Positions 26,670 through 34,288 of a DNA stretch of 42,611 nucleotides are shown here, in pieces (within the stretch, counting starts at the first letter, position 1; each line of letters opens with the position of its first letter). The translations under genes and the position numbers were made by a program. The stretch comes from Polaromonas sp. (GTDB lineage: Bacteria; Pseudomonadota; Gammaproteobacteria; Burkholderiales; Burkholderiaceae_C), in the NCBI GenBank assembly GCA_013298815.1, contig JAAFJF010000025.1:1-42611 (forward strand). Direction: 5' to 3'. The notes beneath the pieces were generated by a model, which worked only from the letters and a program-made list of their open reading frames with translations, was not told the DNA's origin and did no database searches.

Positions 26670-27317
26670 TTAAGGTCGTTTAGAAATCACCGCATCAATC
26701 AAGCCATATTCTTTGGCTTCGTCGGCAGTCATGTAGAAATCTCGCTCCATGTCCGCTTCAATTTTTGAGAGCGCTTGACCTGTACGTTCTGAGTAGATTT
26801 TGTTCAATTGAGAGCGTGTTTTCAAAATTTCACGCGCTGCAATTTCAATCTCAGTCGCTTGGCCTTGGCTGCCACCTGATGGTTGGTGAATCATGACTTT
26901 GGAGTTTGGCAATGAGAAGCGCTTTCCTTTTGCACCCGCCATCAGCAAAAACGAGCCCATGCTGGCGGCCATACCGGTGCAAAGCGTGGAAACTTCAGGC
27001 TTGACGAAGTTCATAGTGTCAAAAATTGCCATGCCGGCAGACACAGAGCCACCTGGAGAGTTGATGTAAAAAGAAATATCTTTATCTGGATTCTCGCTCT
27101 CAAGGAACAAAAGCTGTGCAACGACCAAGTTGGCAACATAGTCATTCACCGGACCAACTAAGAAAATCACGCGCTCTTTGAGCAGGCGTGAGTAAATGTC
27201 ATAAGAGCGCTCACCACGGCCAGATTGCTCAATGACCATGGGTACCATGCCCAAACCCTGGATTTCCTGAGTGTATGAAGCCATTTGATGACCGAACTGC
27301 GAATAAATATTGCTCAT
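26670..27317 (-). CDS. clpP: ClpP, proteolytic subunit of ClpXP/ClpAP
   Basis: This 215-residue serine protease forms the tetradecameric chamber used by ClpX. The oxyanion motif is [11 protein letters not shown], the catalytic Ser lies in GMAASMGSF, the His in MIHQPSGG, and a following acidic residue completes the triad. The N-terminal stretch (about 1-20) is a likely propeptide. ATG 27317 has TTGGAG five bases upstream. A sigma-32-like promoter match lies about 100 bases upstream in the tig-clpP gap, and the leader contains the palindrome GTTGTACAAC (27339-27348). The gene order tig-clpP-clpX-lon is conserved in proteobacteria. Confidence 0.98.
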   Translation of the reverse strand: MSNIYSQFGHQMASYTQEIQGLGMVPMVIEQSGRGERSYDIYSRLLKERVIFLVGPVNDYVANLVVAQLLFLESENPDKDISFYINSPGGSVSAGMAIFDTMNFVKPEVSTLCTGMAASMGSFLLMAGAKGKRFSLPNSKVMIHQPSGGSQGQATEIEIAAREILKTRSQLNKIYSERTGQALSKIEADMERDFYMTADEAKEYGLIDAVISKRP

Positions 27318-27413
27318 GAAAACTCCAAGTTAAATGATGTTGTACAACGACGTACTGTACGGCAAGTTGAGAGGGTTTGACTTTACCAAAGTAATGTACC
27401 CATGTTACGTACC

Positions 27414-27451
27414 CAAAAAACATGGGGCTTGCGTCCGAAAACACAAGCCCC
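27414..27451 (-). terminator. Hairpin after tig with T-run
   Basis: In the minus-strand sense, GGGGCTTG pairs with CAAGCCCC across a 12-base loop, followed by AT and six T residues, 25 bases past the tig stop. It fits an intrinsic terminator of tig. The same bases contain a heat-shock promoter match (next entry). Confidence 0.65.
27420..27447 (-). promoter_or_regulatory. Candidate sigma-32 (RpoH) promoter of clpP
   Basis: In the minus-strand sense, CTTGTGT (27447-27441), a 13-base spacer and CCCCATGT (27427-27420) match the RpoH consensus CTTGAAA / CCCCATNT at 4 of 7 and 8 of 8 positions. ClpP is a known heat-shock gene in proteobacteria, so the site is plausible. The two halves coincide with the arms of the tig hairpin, so the match could be partly accidental. 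Confidence 0.5.
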
Positions 27452-27475
27452 AATAAACCGAGTTGGTTAAGTAAT

Positions 27476-28786
27476 TTACTGCTGCGCCATCAAATCGTCA
27501 AACGAAATCGCTTTTTCAGCCACTTTGGCTTTTGACAGCACAAAATTGGTCACATTGTTTTCGATGACGATGGCTTCAACCTCAGCCATGCGGTTTTTGT
27601 CGCTGCCGTACCAACGAATCACGTCCATTGGTTTTTCGTAGCTGGCAGCGAGTTCTTCGATGTGGCTAGACACCTGCTCAGACTTGGCATGCAAGCTGTT
27701 AGCTTTCACCAATTCTGCAACCACCAAGCCCAAACGCACACGACGTTCAGCTTGTGGCTGGAAAATATCTTCAGGGATTGGCATTTTGTCGAAATCCTTG
27801 ATGCCGCGTTGCTTCAAATCAGCGCGTGCGCCTTCAACCATGCGGTCCAACTCAGCTTTCACGCTGGCTTTTGGCAAGTCCAACTCAGCCTTGGCTACTA
27901 ATGCGTCCATCACTGATTGCTTGTTTTTAGCCAACAAACGTGCTTTGACTTCGCGCTCTAGGTTTTTCTTGATGTCGGAGCGCAAGCCAGCGACTGTCGC
28001 ATCTGCAATACCAAGTGATTTTGCCAAAGCATCGTTCACTTCTGGCAAATGGGCGGCTTCCAGCTTCTTGATGGTCAACATGAAGTCAGCCGTTTTGCCT
28101 GCCACATCTTTGCCGTGGTAGTCTGCTGGGAAGGCCAATGGGAAAGTCTTGCTTTCGCCAGACTTCATGCCACGGGCAGCTTCTTCAAATTCTTTCAACA
28201 TCTGGCCATCGCCCACGATGAACTGGTAAGCCTCGGCCTTGCCGCCTGCAAACACTTCACCGTCGATTTTGCCTTCAAAGTCAACCGTTGCGCGGTCTCC
28301 GTCTTGCGCGCCAGCGTCGATCGCGCGTTGTGCGAAGGTACGGCGCTGTTTGCGCAAAATGTCCAATGTTTTGTCGATGGCAGCGTCAGTCACTTCAGCC
28401 GAGTATTTCTCGACTTCAGCGGTTGCCAAATCAGCGATTTTGACTTCTGGGAACACTTCAAACACCGCGTCAAATGTCATTTGACCTTCAGTTACGGTTT
28501 CGTTTTCAGTGATTTTTGGCTGTCCAGCCACGCGCAGCTTAGCTTCGTTAGCAGCAACGGCAAATGCCTCGCCCACTTTGTCATTCATCACTTCGTAATG
28601 AACAGAGTAGCCATACTGCTGTGCCACCACATTCATAGGCACTTTGCCAGGACGGAAACCGTTCATTTTGACGGTACGAGCGATTTTCTTCAAACGCGCG
28701 TCAACTTCAGTTGCAATCACGCTGGTTGGCAGCGACAAAACGATTTTGCGCTCTAATTTCTCTAGGGTTTCAACGGTCACAGCCAT
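27476..28786 (-). CDS. tig: Trigger factor, ribosome-associated chaperone
   Basis: This 436-residue protein binds near the ribosomal exit tunnel and folds nascent chains. The N-terminal ribosome-binding domain contains the tunnel-docking signature GFRPGKVPMNVV at about residues 44-55. The FKBP-type prolyl isomerase domain spans about 150-245 (DRATVDFEGKIDGEVFAGG, FPADYHGKDVAGKTADF), and a helical C-terminal cradle follows. The length is standard. It opens the tig-clpP-clpX-lon cluster and is preceded by tRNA-Leu(TAG). GTGAG before the ATG is a weak ribosome-binding site. Confidence 0.98.
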   Translation of the reverse strand: MAVTVETLEKLERKIVLSLPTSVIATEVDARLKKIARTVKMNGFRPGKVPMNVVAQQYGYSVHYEVMNDKVGEAFAVAANEAKLRVAGQPKITENETVTEGQMTFDAVFEVFPEVKIADLATAEVEKYSAEVTDAAIDKTLDILRKQRRTFAQRAIDAGAQDGDRATVDFEGKIDGEVFAGGKAEAYQFIVGDGQMLKEFEEAARGMKSGESKTFPLAFPADYHGKDVAGKTADFMLTIKKLEAAHLPEVNDALAKSLGIADATVAGLRSDIKKNLEREVKARLLAKNKQSVMDALVAKAELDLPKASVKAELDRMVEGARADLKQRGIKDFDKMPIPEDIFQPQAERRVRLGLVVAELVKANSLHAKSEQVSSHIEELAASYEKPMDVIRWYGSDKNRMAEVEAIVIENNVTNFVLSKAKVAEKAISFDDLMAQQ

Positions 28787-28821
28787 GTTGTACTCACTTA
28801 TTTATCAAAAAAAGATCAAGG

Positions 28822-28839
28822 GATTCGACGAAACGAATC
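28822..28839 (-). terminator. Weak hairpin between tRNA-Leu(TAG) and tig
   Basis: GATTCG and CGAATC form a 6-base stem around a 6-base loop. In the minus-strand sense a run of seven T residues follows ten bases later. It may attenuate transcription from the tRNA into tig; the spacing makes it a weak terminator. Confidence 0.3.
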
Positions 28840-28855
28840 AAAAACAGTCAATCGA

Positions 28856-28942
28856 TGGTGCGCGGGGGGGGACTCGAACCCCCACATCCTTGCGGACGTC
28901 AGGACCTAAACCTGGTGCGTCTACCAATTTCGCCACCCGCGC
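28856..28942 (-). tRNA. tRNA-Leu (TAG)
   Basis: An 87-base class II tRNA with encoded CCA. The acceptor stem is GCGCGGG/CCCGCGC. The anticodon stem CAGG/CCTG encloses TTTAGGT, anticodon TAG, and a long variable arm is present. Confidence 0.94.
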
Positions 28943-29035
28943 ATCGAAAAACTCTCAAAATTGCCGCCGGAAATGACTCCAAGCCGCATTCAAAATTGGT
29001 AAGCCCTCTATTTTAACCTGATTAAACTACTCGCT

Positions 29036-29899
29036 ATGTCCGCCCCGCAATCCATACAAGAAATCACCCACTACGAGAACTTCCCCGTAGCCAGCTGGCT
29101 ATGCCCGCCCCACCTGCGCCAACCAATAGCCGCCATTTACTGGTTTGCCCGCACCGCCGATGATTTGGCTGACGAGGGCGATGCCAGCCCGCAGCAGCGT
29201 CTAGACGACCTAGCCGCCTTCCGCGCCGACCTACTAATTGCAGCCAAAGGCGAAGCTGCCACTTCGTCAATATCTTCCCGCTGGCCCCAATTATTCCAGC
29301 CCTTAAGAGCCGCCATTACCAAATTCTCCTTACCCATCAATCACTTAGACGACTTACTCAGCGCCTTCGAGCAAGACATACGCAAAACCCGCGACGGTCA
29401 AGGTTACGCAAACGATGCCGAATTGCACGACTACTGCGCCCGCTCCGCCAACCCCGTCGGTCGCCTGCTGTTACACCTCTACGGCATCACAGATGCCACT
29501 GCGCTAGGCTACAGCGACAACATCTGCACCGCCCTGCAACTCATCAACTTCTGGCAAGACATCAGCCAAGACATCCCGCGTGGCCGTTTTTATCTGACAG
29601 ACGCCGCCTGCGCCCAATTCAACGTCACCCGCGCAGACTTGAATAACTTAAAACAAACTAAAAACACTACTAATTTGATAGCTGCTCAGGCAGTAAATAC
29701 GCTGGCCATGATGAAAAAAGGCTCTAAATTAGTGCATTTAATCCCAGGTAGAGCCGGCTGGGAGCTCAGATTCGTCGTTCAAGGCGGATTGCGCATCTTG
29801 GACAAAATCAAAGCGCTGGATTATGCGATGTTGGAGAAGCGACCCAAGCTGACCAAGCTGGATTATTTGGTGATTGGGTGGAGAGCGCTGTGGATGTAG
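29036..29899 (+). CDS. hpnC: HpnC, hydroxysqualene synthase (squalene/phytoene synthase family)
   Basis: This 287-residue enzyme of the trans-prenyl-transferase fold has two Asp-rich motifs: FARTADDLADEGD near residue 40 and NFWQDISQDIPRGRFYL near 170. In the HpnCDE pathway HpnC turns presqualene diphosphate into hydroxysqualene for hopanoid lipids. Assignment to HpnC over HpnD rests on its leading position and the QDISQD motif. Codons about 211-224 (LIAAQAVNTLA) are encoded by a copy of the dispersed repeat. hpnD, normally next, is displaced by a gene on the other strand. The GC content is higher than in the flanking lipoprotein gene. Confidence 0.9.
   Translation: MSAPQSIQEITHYENFPVASWLCPPHLRQPIAAIYWFARTADDLADEGDASPQQRLDDLAAFRADLLIAAKGEAATSSISSRWPQLFQPLRAAITKFSLPINHLDDLLSAFEQDIRKTRDGQGYANDAELHDYCARSANPVGRLLLHLYGITDATALGYSDNICTALQLINFWQDISQDIPRGRFYLTDAACAQFNVTRADLNNLKQTKNTTNLIAAQAVNTLAMMKKGSKLVHLIPGRAGWELRFVVQGGLRILDKIKALDYAMLEKRPKLTKLDYLVIGWRALWM
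29666..29707 (+). repeat. REP-like dispersed repeat, copy B (inside hpnC)
   Basis: TTTGATAGCTGCTCAGGCAG continues as TAAATACGCTGGCC, matching copy A at nearly every core position. It is read in frame as LIAAQAVNTLA. The TAG stop that copy A would give in this frame is CAG here. Confidence 0.75.
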
Positions 29900-29918
29900 C
29901 TGAAATAGGTTTAAATAT

Positions 29919-29966
29919 GGCTCTAGCCGGCGTATTTATTGCCTAAGCAGCTATATTATTAATAGC
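29919..29966 (-). repeat. REP-like dispersed repeat, copy C (after hpnC)
   Basis: Core as in copy A, on the minus strand, with both mini-hairpins intact: GGCT-CT-AGCC at one end and GCTAT/ATAGC at the other. It begins 20 bases after the hpnC stop. Its far end overlaps the stop codon of the lipoprotein gene. Confidence 0.8.
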
Positions 29967-30877
29967 TACTCACAGGCTGGTATTTCTGATGACCTCATTC
30001 TGAGAACTTGAAATACTTCGTTACTTTTGTATCCACCTTTCACCTTGACTTGAGGCTGCGCTTGTTTGTAAACATGGTTGTATAAGCGAAGCGAATCGCT
30101 ATATTGGCGAGTTGTAAACAATCCGAATCGCACAAGTGGAGAATCTGCTTTAAGCTGGTTTTTGAGAAAATCTGAATTATTTGCCATTTTCACGGACTGT
30201 AAATTTTGCGGAGACTCCTCAGAATCAGCTCTGCTCCATGGCGAAAATTTGTTTAATTGCAAATTCTGTGGAGGTTGATACCAAAAAGTGGTTTTTTTCT
30301 TTCCGTAATCTCTCTGAACTGAAACGCTCCATGCGAATAAATACCTAGGCTCATCAACTGTATATTCAAATACAGGTTGATTAAGTGCTGTTGTATCTCT
30401 CAAATAGCTTACAAACGATCCCGCGCTATTTACAATCGGACTCCGAATAACAGTTCCAGATGGAATCCAACGTTCCTCAATGTTTTGCGGATCGTCGCTT
30501 GCAGACCAAATTCGAACCTTTCTCACATCTTCAAAAGGAAGCTTAGTATCGCTGGGCTCGCTAGATAACCAATTTTTTGGACAAGATCGACCCAACGATT
30601 GACGCCTCTGGCAAACTGTCAGAGGTAGCAAATTGTCAATTTCTACGTCTTGAGTTCCAAGATTAATTTTCTTATCAGGTAAACAGGTTTGCACCACGAG
30701 AATGTGATTTTCAACAAATTCTGCTAACTCGGCATCTTTGACATTTTCTGGAAGATGAGCCAGAGGATTTGGCTGCACTTTGGGTAAAGACTGGCATCCA
30801 ATTAGCAAAAATAATGTAGCAATTAGAGCGTAGGAATTCGAAAGTCTAGTTTTTCCAACATTACCAAACATACGCAT
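29966..30877 (-). CDS. Hypothetical lipoprotein inserted between hpnC and hpnD
   Basis: I do not recognise this family. The product of about 303 residues starts with a basic n-region, a hydrophobic core and a lipobox LIGC (SYALIATLFLLIGCQS), so it should be a membrane-anchored lipoprotein. The mature part has no further membrane segment and several Cys residues (VQTCLPDKK, TVCQRRQ, RSCPKNW). I preferred ATG 30877; the frame extends to a TTG at 30907. It is transcribed against hpnC and hpnD and is lower in GC than them, which suggests later insertion. Its stop codon TAG overlaps the end of repeat copy C. The function is unknown. Confidence 0.7.
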   Translation of the reverse strand: MRMFGNVGKTRLSNSYALIATLFLLIGCQSLPKVQPNPLAHLPENVKDAELAEFVENHILVVQTCLPDKKINLGTQDVEIDNLLPLTVCQRRQSLGRSCPKNWLSSEPSDTKLPFEDVRKVRIWSASDDPQNIEERWIPSGTVIRSPIVNSAGSFVSYLRDTTALNQPVFEYTVDEPRYLFAWSVSVQRDYGKKKTTFWYQPPQNLQLNKFSPWSRADSEESPQNLQSVKMANNSDFLKNQLKADSPLVRFGLFTTRQYSDSLRLYNHVYKQAQPQVKVKGGYKSNEVFQVLRMRSSEIPACE

Positions 30878-30963
30878 CCAATCAAAATTGCAGCAGCTAA
30901 TCACCAATAGTCAGTCACTTATTGTATTCAATACCAAAGCATTTCAATGTAACAATACTGCCC

Positions 30964-31824
30964 ATGACCCCTGAGCAATACGTCCAAGAGAAAGCTGCCG
31001 CTTCTGGCAGTAGTTTTTATTACGCTTTTCTGTTCCTACCCAAGCCACGCCGCGCGGCGATTACGGCGTTTTATGCGTTTTGCCGGGAGGTGGACGATGT
31101 GGTGGATGACGCGATTGACCACGGGGTGGCGGCTACCAAGTTGGCTTGGTGGGCTGCGGAGGTGGCTAAGGCGTTTGAGGGGAATCCTTCCCACCCTGTC
31201 ATGAAAGCTTTAATGCCGCTTTGTGCGACTTATGGCATTGAAGAGCGCCATTTGCAGGCTGTGATTGACGGCTGCCAGATGGATTTGAACCAGTCGCGCT
31301 ACTTGGATTACCCCAATTTGCAGCGCTATTGCCACTTGGTGGCGGGCGTGGTGGGCGAGGTGGCGGCTAAGATTTTTGGGCAGACTGACCCTAAAACAAC
31401 GGACTATGCCCACAAGCTGGGGCAGGCTTTCCAGCTGACCAACATCATCCGCGACGTGGGTGAAGACGCACGGCGGGGGCGGATTTACCTGCCGATGAAC
31501 GAGTTGCAGCAGTTTGATGTGAAGGCGCATGAGCTGCTGAAATACGACGCCAAAACGGTGCAGCCAGACTTCCAGCCCCGATTTGCCGCTTTGATGGCCT
31601 TTCAAGCGCAGCGGGCACATGGGCTGTATGACGAGGCCATGCAAATGCTGCCACCGGCTGACTTTCGAACCCAAAAGCCGGGTTTGATGATGGCGAGTAT
31701 TTACCGCAGCTTGCTGCGCGAGATTGAGCGGGATAATTTTGCGGTGATGACGCAACGCATCAAGCTCACCCCGCTGCGCAAAATGTGGCTGGCTTGGAAA
31801 GTTCAGGCTTTGGGTAAAGTTTGA
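30964..31824 (+). CDS. hpnD: HpnD, presqualene diphosphate synthase
   Basis: This 286-residue squalene/phytoene synthase-family enzyme joins two farnesyl diphosphates into presqualene diphosphate, the first step of the HpnCDE route. The first Asp-rich motif is FCREVDDVVDDAIDH (about 42-56) and the second NIIRDVGEDARRGRIYLP (about 160-177). ATG 30964 was chosen because the family normally begins M-T/S-P-x-x-Y; the frame is open to 30922. The start lies just upstream of PEQYVQEKAAASGSSFYYAF. It is followed by a 26-base inverted repeat and then hpnE. Confidence 0.93.
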   Translation: MTPEQYVQEKAAASGSSFYYAFLFLPKPRRAAITAFYAFCREVDDVVDDAIDHGVAATKLAWWAAEVAKAFEGNPSHPVMKALMPLCATYGIEERHLQAVIDGCQMDLNQSRYLDYPNLQRYCHLVAGVVGEVAAKIFGQTDPKTTDYAHKLGQAFQLTNIIRDVGEDARRGRIYLPMNELQQFDVKAHELLKYDAKTVQPDFQPRFAALMAFQAQRAHGLYDEAMQMLPPADFRTQKPGLMMASIYRSLLREIERDNFAVMTQRIKLTPLRKMWLAWKVQALGKV

Positions 31825-31835
31825 AAATAACATTC

Positions 31836-31899
31836 GTCATTCCCGCGAAGGCGGGAATCCATGGTGGTGCGCGTGGATTCCCGCCTTCGCGGGAATGAC
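31836..31899. repeat. 26-bp perfect inverted repeat, GTCATTCCCGCG type, copy 1
   Basis: The left arm 31836-31861 and right arm 31874-31899 are perfect reverse complements around a 12-base loop. The arms start GTCATTCCCGCG and end GGGAATCCA. Such elements are spread through many beta- and gammaproteobacterial genomes. It lies between hpnD and hpnE and could form a strong RNA hairpin there. Confidence 0.9.
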
Positions 31900-31920
31900 A
31901 GTCTTAATAAATAACGTCAA

Positions 31921-33351
31921 ATGAGTACTTCAAAAAAAATTGCCATCGTAGGCGGCGGCTGGGCGGGCATGGCGGCTGCCGTGGCTGCCACGCAGGCAGG
32001 CCACCACGCTACGGTTTTTGAAGCATCTCACGCACTAGGTGGACGGGCTAGAGTTGTTTCTGGCTCGCACGCCAGCACCTTACCTGATGGCACGCCAGTA
32101 TCATTAGACAACGGCCAGCACATCCTGATTGGCGCTTATTCTGAAACGCTCAAACTGATGCAAACCGTCGGTGTGAACCTTGAAAACGCGCTGCTGCGGA
32201 TGCCGCTGACGATGCAATTCCCCGACCAAACAGGGTTAAAACTTCCTGATTGGCCAACGCCTTGGGTGGTGGGTTTAGACGCGGCTTGGGGCATTGCGAG
32301 GGCAAAGGGCTGGAGCTGGGGCGACAAATTAGCACTTTTGCGGGCAGCATCAAACTGGCAGCGCGGCGGGTTTAGCTGTTCGCAGCACCTTAGCGTGTTG
32401 CAACTCTGCGAGCGTTCAAAACCTCGAATCACCGCGCGCGTGATGGCTGAGCTGATTGAGCCACTGTGCCTGTCCGCACTCAACACGCCGATGGCAGACG
32501 CTAGCGCACAGGTGTTTCTGCGGGTGCTGCAAGATGCGATGTTCAGCCCCAGCGTACAAATAGACTCAAAAACGTCCTTCGGCAGTGCTAATTTACTGAT
32601 TCCTAAACGCGATTTGTCCAACCTCTTCCCCCACCCCGCCGCCGCTTGGCTGGTCAAACATGGTGGCAAAGTGTTGCTGGGGGAGCGGGTGGAAAGCATG
32701 GATTACAGCAACGCTGGCTGGCAAATTAGCGCCACTACCGTTAAACAATCGTTTGATGCCGTGATATTGGCTGGATCACCCTCGAATATGGTATTAGCCA
32801 GCATAAATACTGCCTATTCAGCTATAAATAATATAGCAAAAGAGTTAGAGCATCTAGTGCGTCGTGAGGTGTTGGATTGGCAAAACAGCGTGAACGCGCT
32901 ACGATATGAAGCGATTGCTACGGTGTACGCTTACTCAAAAGGTGCAAAGTTGTCGCAGCCTATGCTCGCATTGAGGAGCGACACAGGCGTTGATGCACAA
33001 AATCCAGCCCAATTCGTCTTTGACCGCGGTCAAATCAACGCGGGCCGCGGACAGTCGGTTGGCGAACAAGGTTTGCTCGCCTTCGTCATCAGCGCCAGTC
33101 AAGGCGGCCGCTTGGACCTGCAAAATCGCGTTATCGCGCAAGGCAAATCGCAGCTGAATTTGCCAGATTTGCAACCCATCCAAACCATCGTAGAAAAGCG
33201 CGCCACCTTCGCCTGCACGCCAGATTTAAAGCGCCCAAGCAATCAAATCGCCCCCGGTTTGTTGGTTTGCGGCGATTACGTGGCTGGGCCATATCCTGCG
33301 ACTCTGGAGGGAGCGGTGAGGAGCGCTATTCAAGCAGTTGCATTGCTCTAG
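31921..33351 (+). CDS. hpnE: HpnE, hydroxysqualene dehydroxylase (FAD-dependent)
   Basis: This 476-residue FAD-dependent amine-oxidase-fold enzyme reduces hydroxysqualene to squalene, the last HpnCDE step. The dinucleotide-binding motif is IAIVGGGWAGMAAAVAATQA, followed by VFEASHALGGRAR. The C-terminal FAD motif is LLVCGDYVAGPYPATLEGAV. It is somewhat longer than usual for HpnE. Part of the extra length, about residues 290-306 (MVLASINTAYSAINNIA), is encoded by a diverged copy of the dispersed repeat. The gene ends one base before the stop of the convergent AraC gene. No squalene-hopene cyclase gene is in the window. Confidence 0.92.
   Translation: MSTSKKIAIVGGGWAGMAAAVAATQAGHHATVFEASHALGGRARVVSGSHASTLPDGTPVSLDNGQHILIGAYSETLKLMQTVGVNLENALLRMPLTMQFPDQTGLKLPDWPTPWVVGLDAAWGIARAKGWSWGDKLALLRAASNWQRGGFSCSQHLSVLQLCERSKPRITARVMAELIEPLCLSALNTPMADASAQVFLRVLQDAMFSPSVQIDSKTSFGSANLLIPKRDLSNLFPHPAAAWLVKHGGKVLLGERVESMDYSNAGWQISATTVKQSFDAVILAGSPSNMVLASINTAYSAINNIAKELEHLVRREVLDWQNSVNALRYEAIATVYAYSKGAKLSQPMLALRSDTGVDAQNPAQFVFDRGQINAGRGQSVGEQGLLAFVISASQGGRLDLQNRVIAQGKSQLNLPDLQPIQTIVEKRATFACTPDLKRPSNQIAPGLLVCGDYVAGPYPATLEGAVRSAIQAVALL
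32790..32837 (-). repeat. REP-like dispersed repeat, copy D (inside hpnE, diverged)
   Basis: About two thirds of bases match copy C over the same 48-base length, and the terminal GCTAT/ATAGC hairpin is conserved. It is read through in frame as VLASINTAYSAINNIA. The in-frame TAA of the consensus is TAT here. Confidence 0.55.
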
Positions 33352-33352
33352 C

Positions 33353-34273
33353 TTAAAACTGATGATCTAGACGATATTGCTGCGGACTGAATCCAATATG
33401 GCGTTTAAAGTCGCGACAAAAATGCGCTTGATCGGTATACCCGCTGACAAAACCAATTTCAGCCAAACTCGTTTGACCACTTGACAATAGTTGCGCAGCA
33501 CGTTCTGTGCGCACTTTGGCAATCACATCTACAAAACGTACACCTTCATTTTTGAGATGCCTCTGTAGACTACGTACGCTGAGGCAACAGTGTTGAGCTA
33601 GCTGCTCAATACTGATCGCTTCAGTGCCATTGATTTTCAACCAAGTTTCGATTTGTGTACTGAAGTTTACCGACTGAGGTGGATGTGTTGGATTTCTTTT
33701 TTCCGTGACGACTTCCGGAACATCCCAAGTTAAACGCCAAAGAGAAGTCGATCCACTTTGGCAAGCCAAGCTTAAGGCCTTCACATTTCCAATGGGCCAC
33801 ACTGTCAAGCCATTTTCCAGTGTTGCGACTACGTTGATGCAGTCTGCGCGTTCTAATAGCGCGATTAAGACACCAAGAACGACCAAGTCCTCCGCTGCTG
33901 ATGGCTTGGTATCATCAACCAATGATATGTGACGGTGCTCTATCGTGCAACTGTCGATCACAGTTTGCTGCAAACGATGGCGTGAATGCACAAAACGCTC
34001 GAGACGCTGCCATGCCTGCATGACTCGCAGCGGTTGCCCTTTATGCACTAATAGATTTAATAAACTGCCATCCTCAACATCATGCACACCTTGACCGAGC
34101 TCTAACAGTGAATCCACGCCAAGTTGCAAAATCACCATTTCAACTAATTGGCGCTTCGCATTCAAAGGCACCGTTGCACTACGCAGCCACTGCTGAACGG
34201 GGCTATCCATTCCCAATCTGCGCATGCCCGCATGTATGACGCGAAGCATGGCTGCGCTTGCAAAATCACTCAT
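33353..34273 (-). CDS. AraC-family transcriptional regulator
   Basis: This 306-residue regulator has an N-terminal ligand-binding region of the type found in OruR/ArgR-like AraC proteins (about 20-205). A C-terminal double helix-turn-helix follows: SIEQLAQHCCLSVRSLQRHL, then LAEIGFVSGYTDQAHFCRDF and GFSPQQYR. It starts 15 bases downstream of the molybdenum oxidoreductase large subunit and on the same strand. It is therefore probably the third gene of that operon and a candidate regulator of it. The inducer is unknown. Confidence 0.9.
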   Translation of the reverse strand: MSDFASAAMLRVIHAGMRRLGMDSPVQQWLRSATVPLNAKRQLVEMVILQLGVDSLLELGQGVHDVEDGSLLNLLVHKGQPLRVMQAWQRLERFVHSRHRLQQTVIDSCTIEHRHISLVDDTKPSAAEDLVVLGVLIALLERADCINVVATLENGLTVWPIGNVKALSLACQSGSTSLWRLTWDVPEVVTEKRNPTHPPQSVNFSTQIETWLKINGTEAISIEQLAQHCCLSVRSLQRHLKNEGVRFVDVIAKVRTERAAQLLSSGQTSLAEIGFVSGYTDQAHFCRDFKRHIGFSPQQYRLDHQF

Positions 34274-34288
34274 AAATGAACTGCATAA

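Noticed and set aside
28049-28756. 235-codon open frame antisense to tig
   Set aside because: It lies wholly within the conserved trigger factor gene on the other strand and shows no family motif.
28644-29016. Two plus-strand frames with motifs like GGGLEPPHPCGRQDLN and GGTRTPTSLRTSG
   Set aside because: These are translations of the antisense of tRNA-Leu(TAG) and the 5' end of tig; such peptides are a well-known annotation artefact.
31210-31833. 207-codon frame antisense to hpnD
   Set aside because: The composition reflects the codon pattern of hpnD; no start signal or recognisable domain.
32136-32699. 187-codon frame antisense to hpnE
   Set aside because: A mirror of the hpnE coding sequence with Ser/Arg-rich shadow composition.
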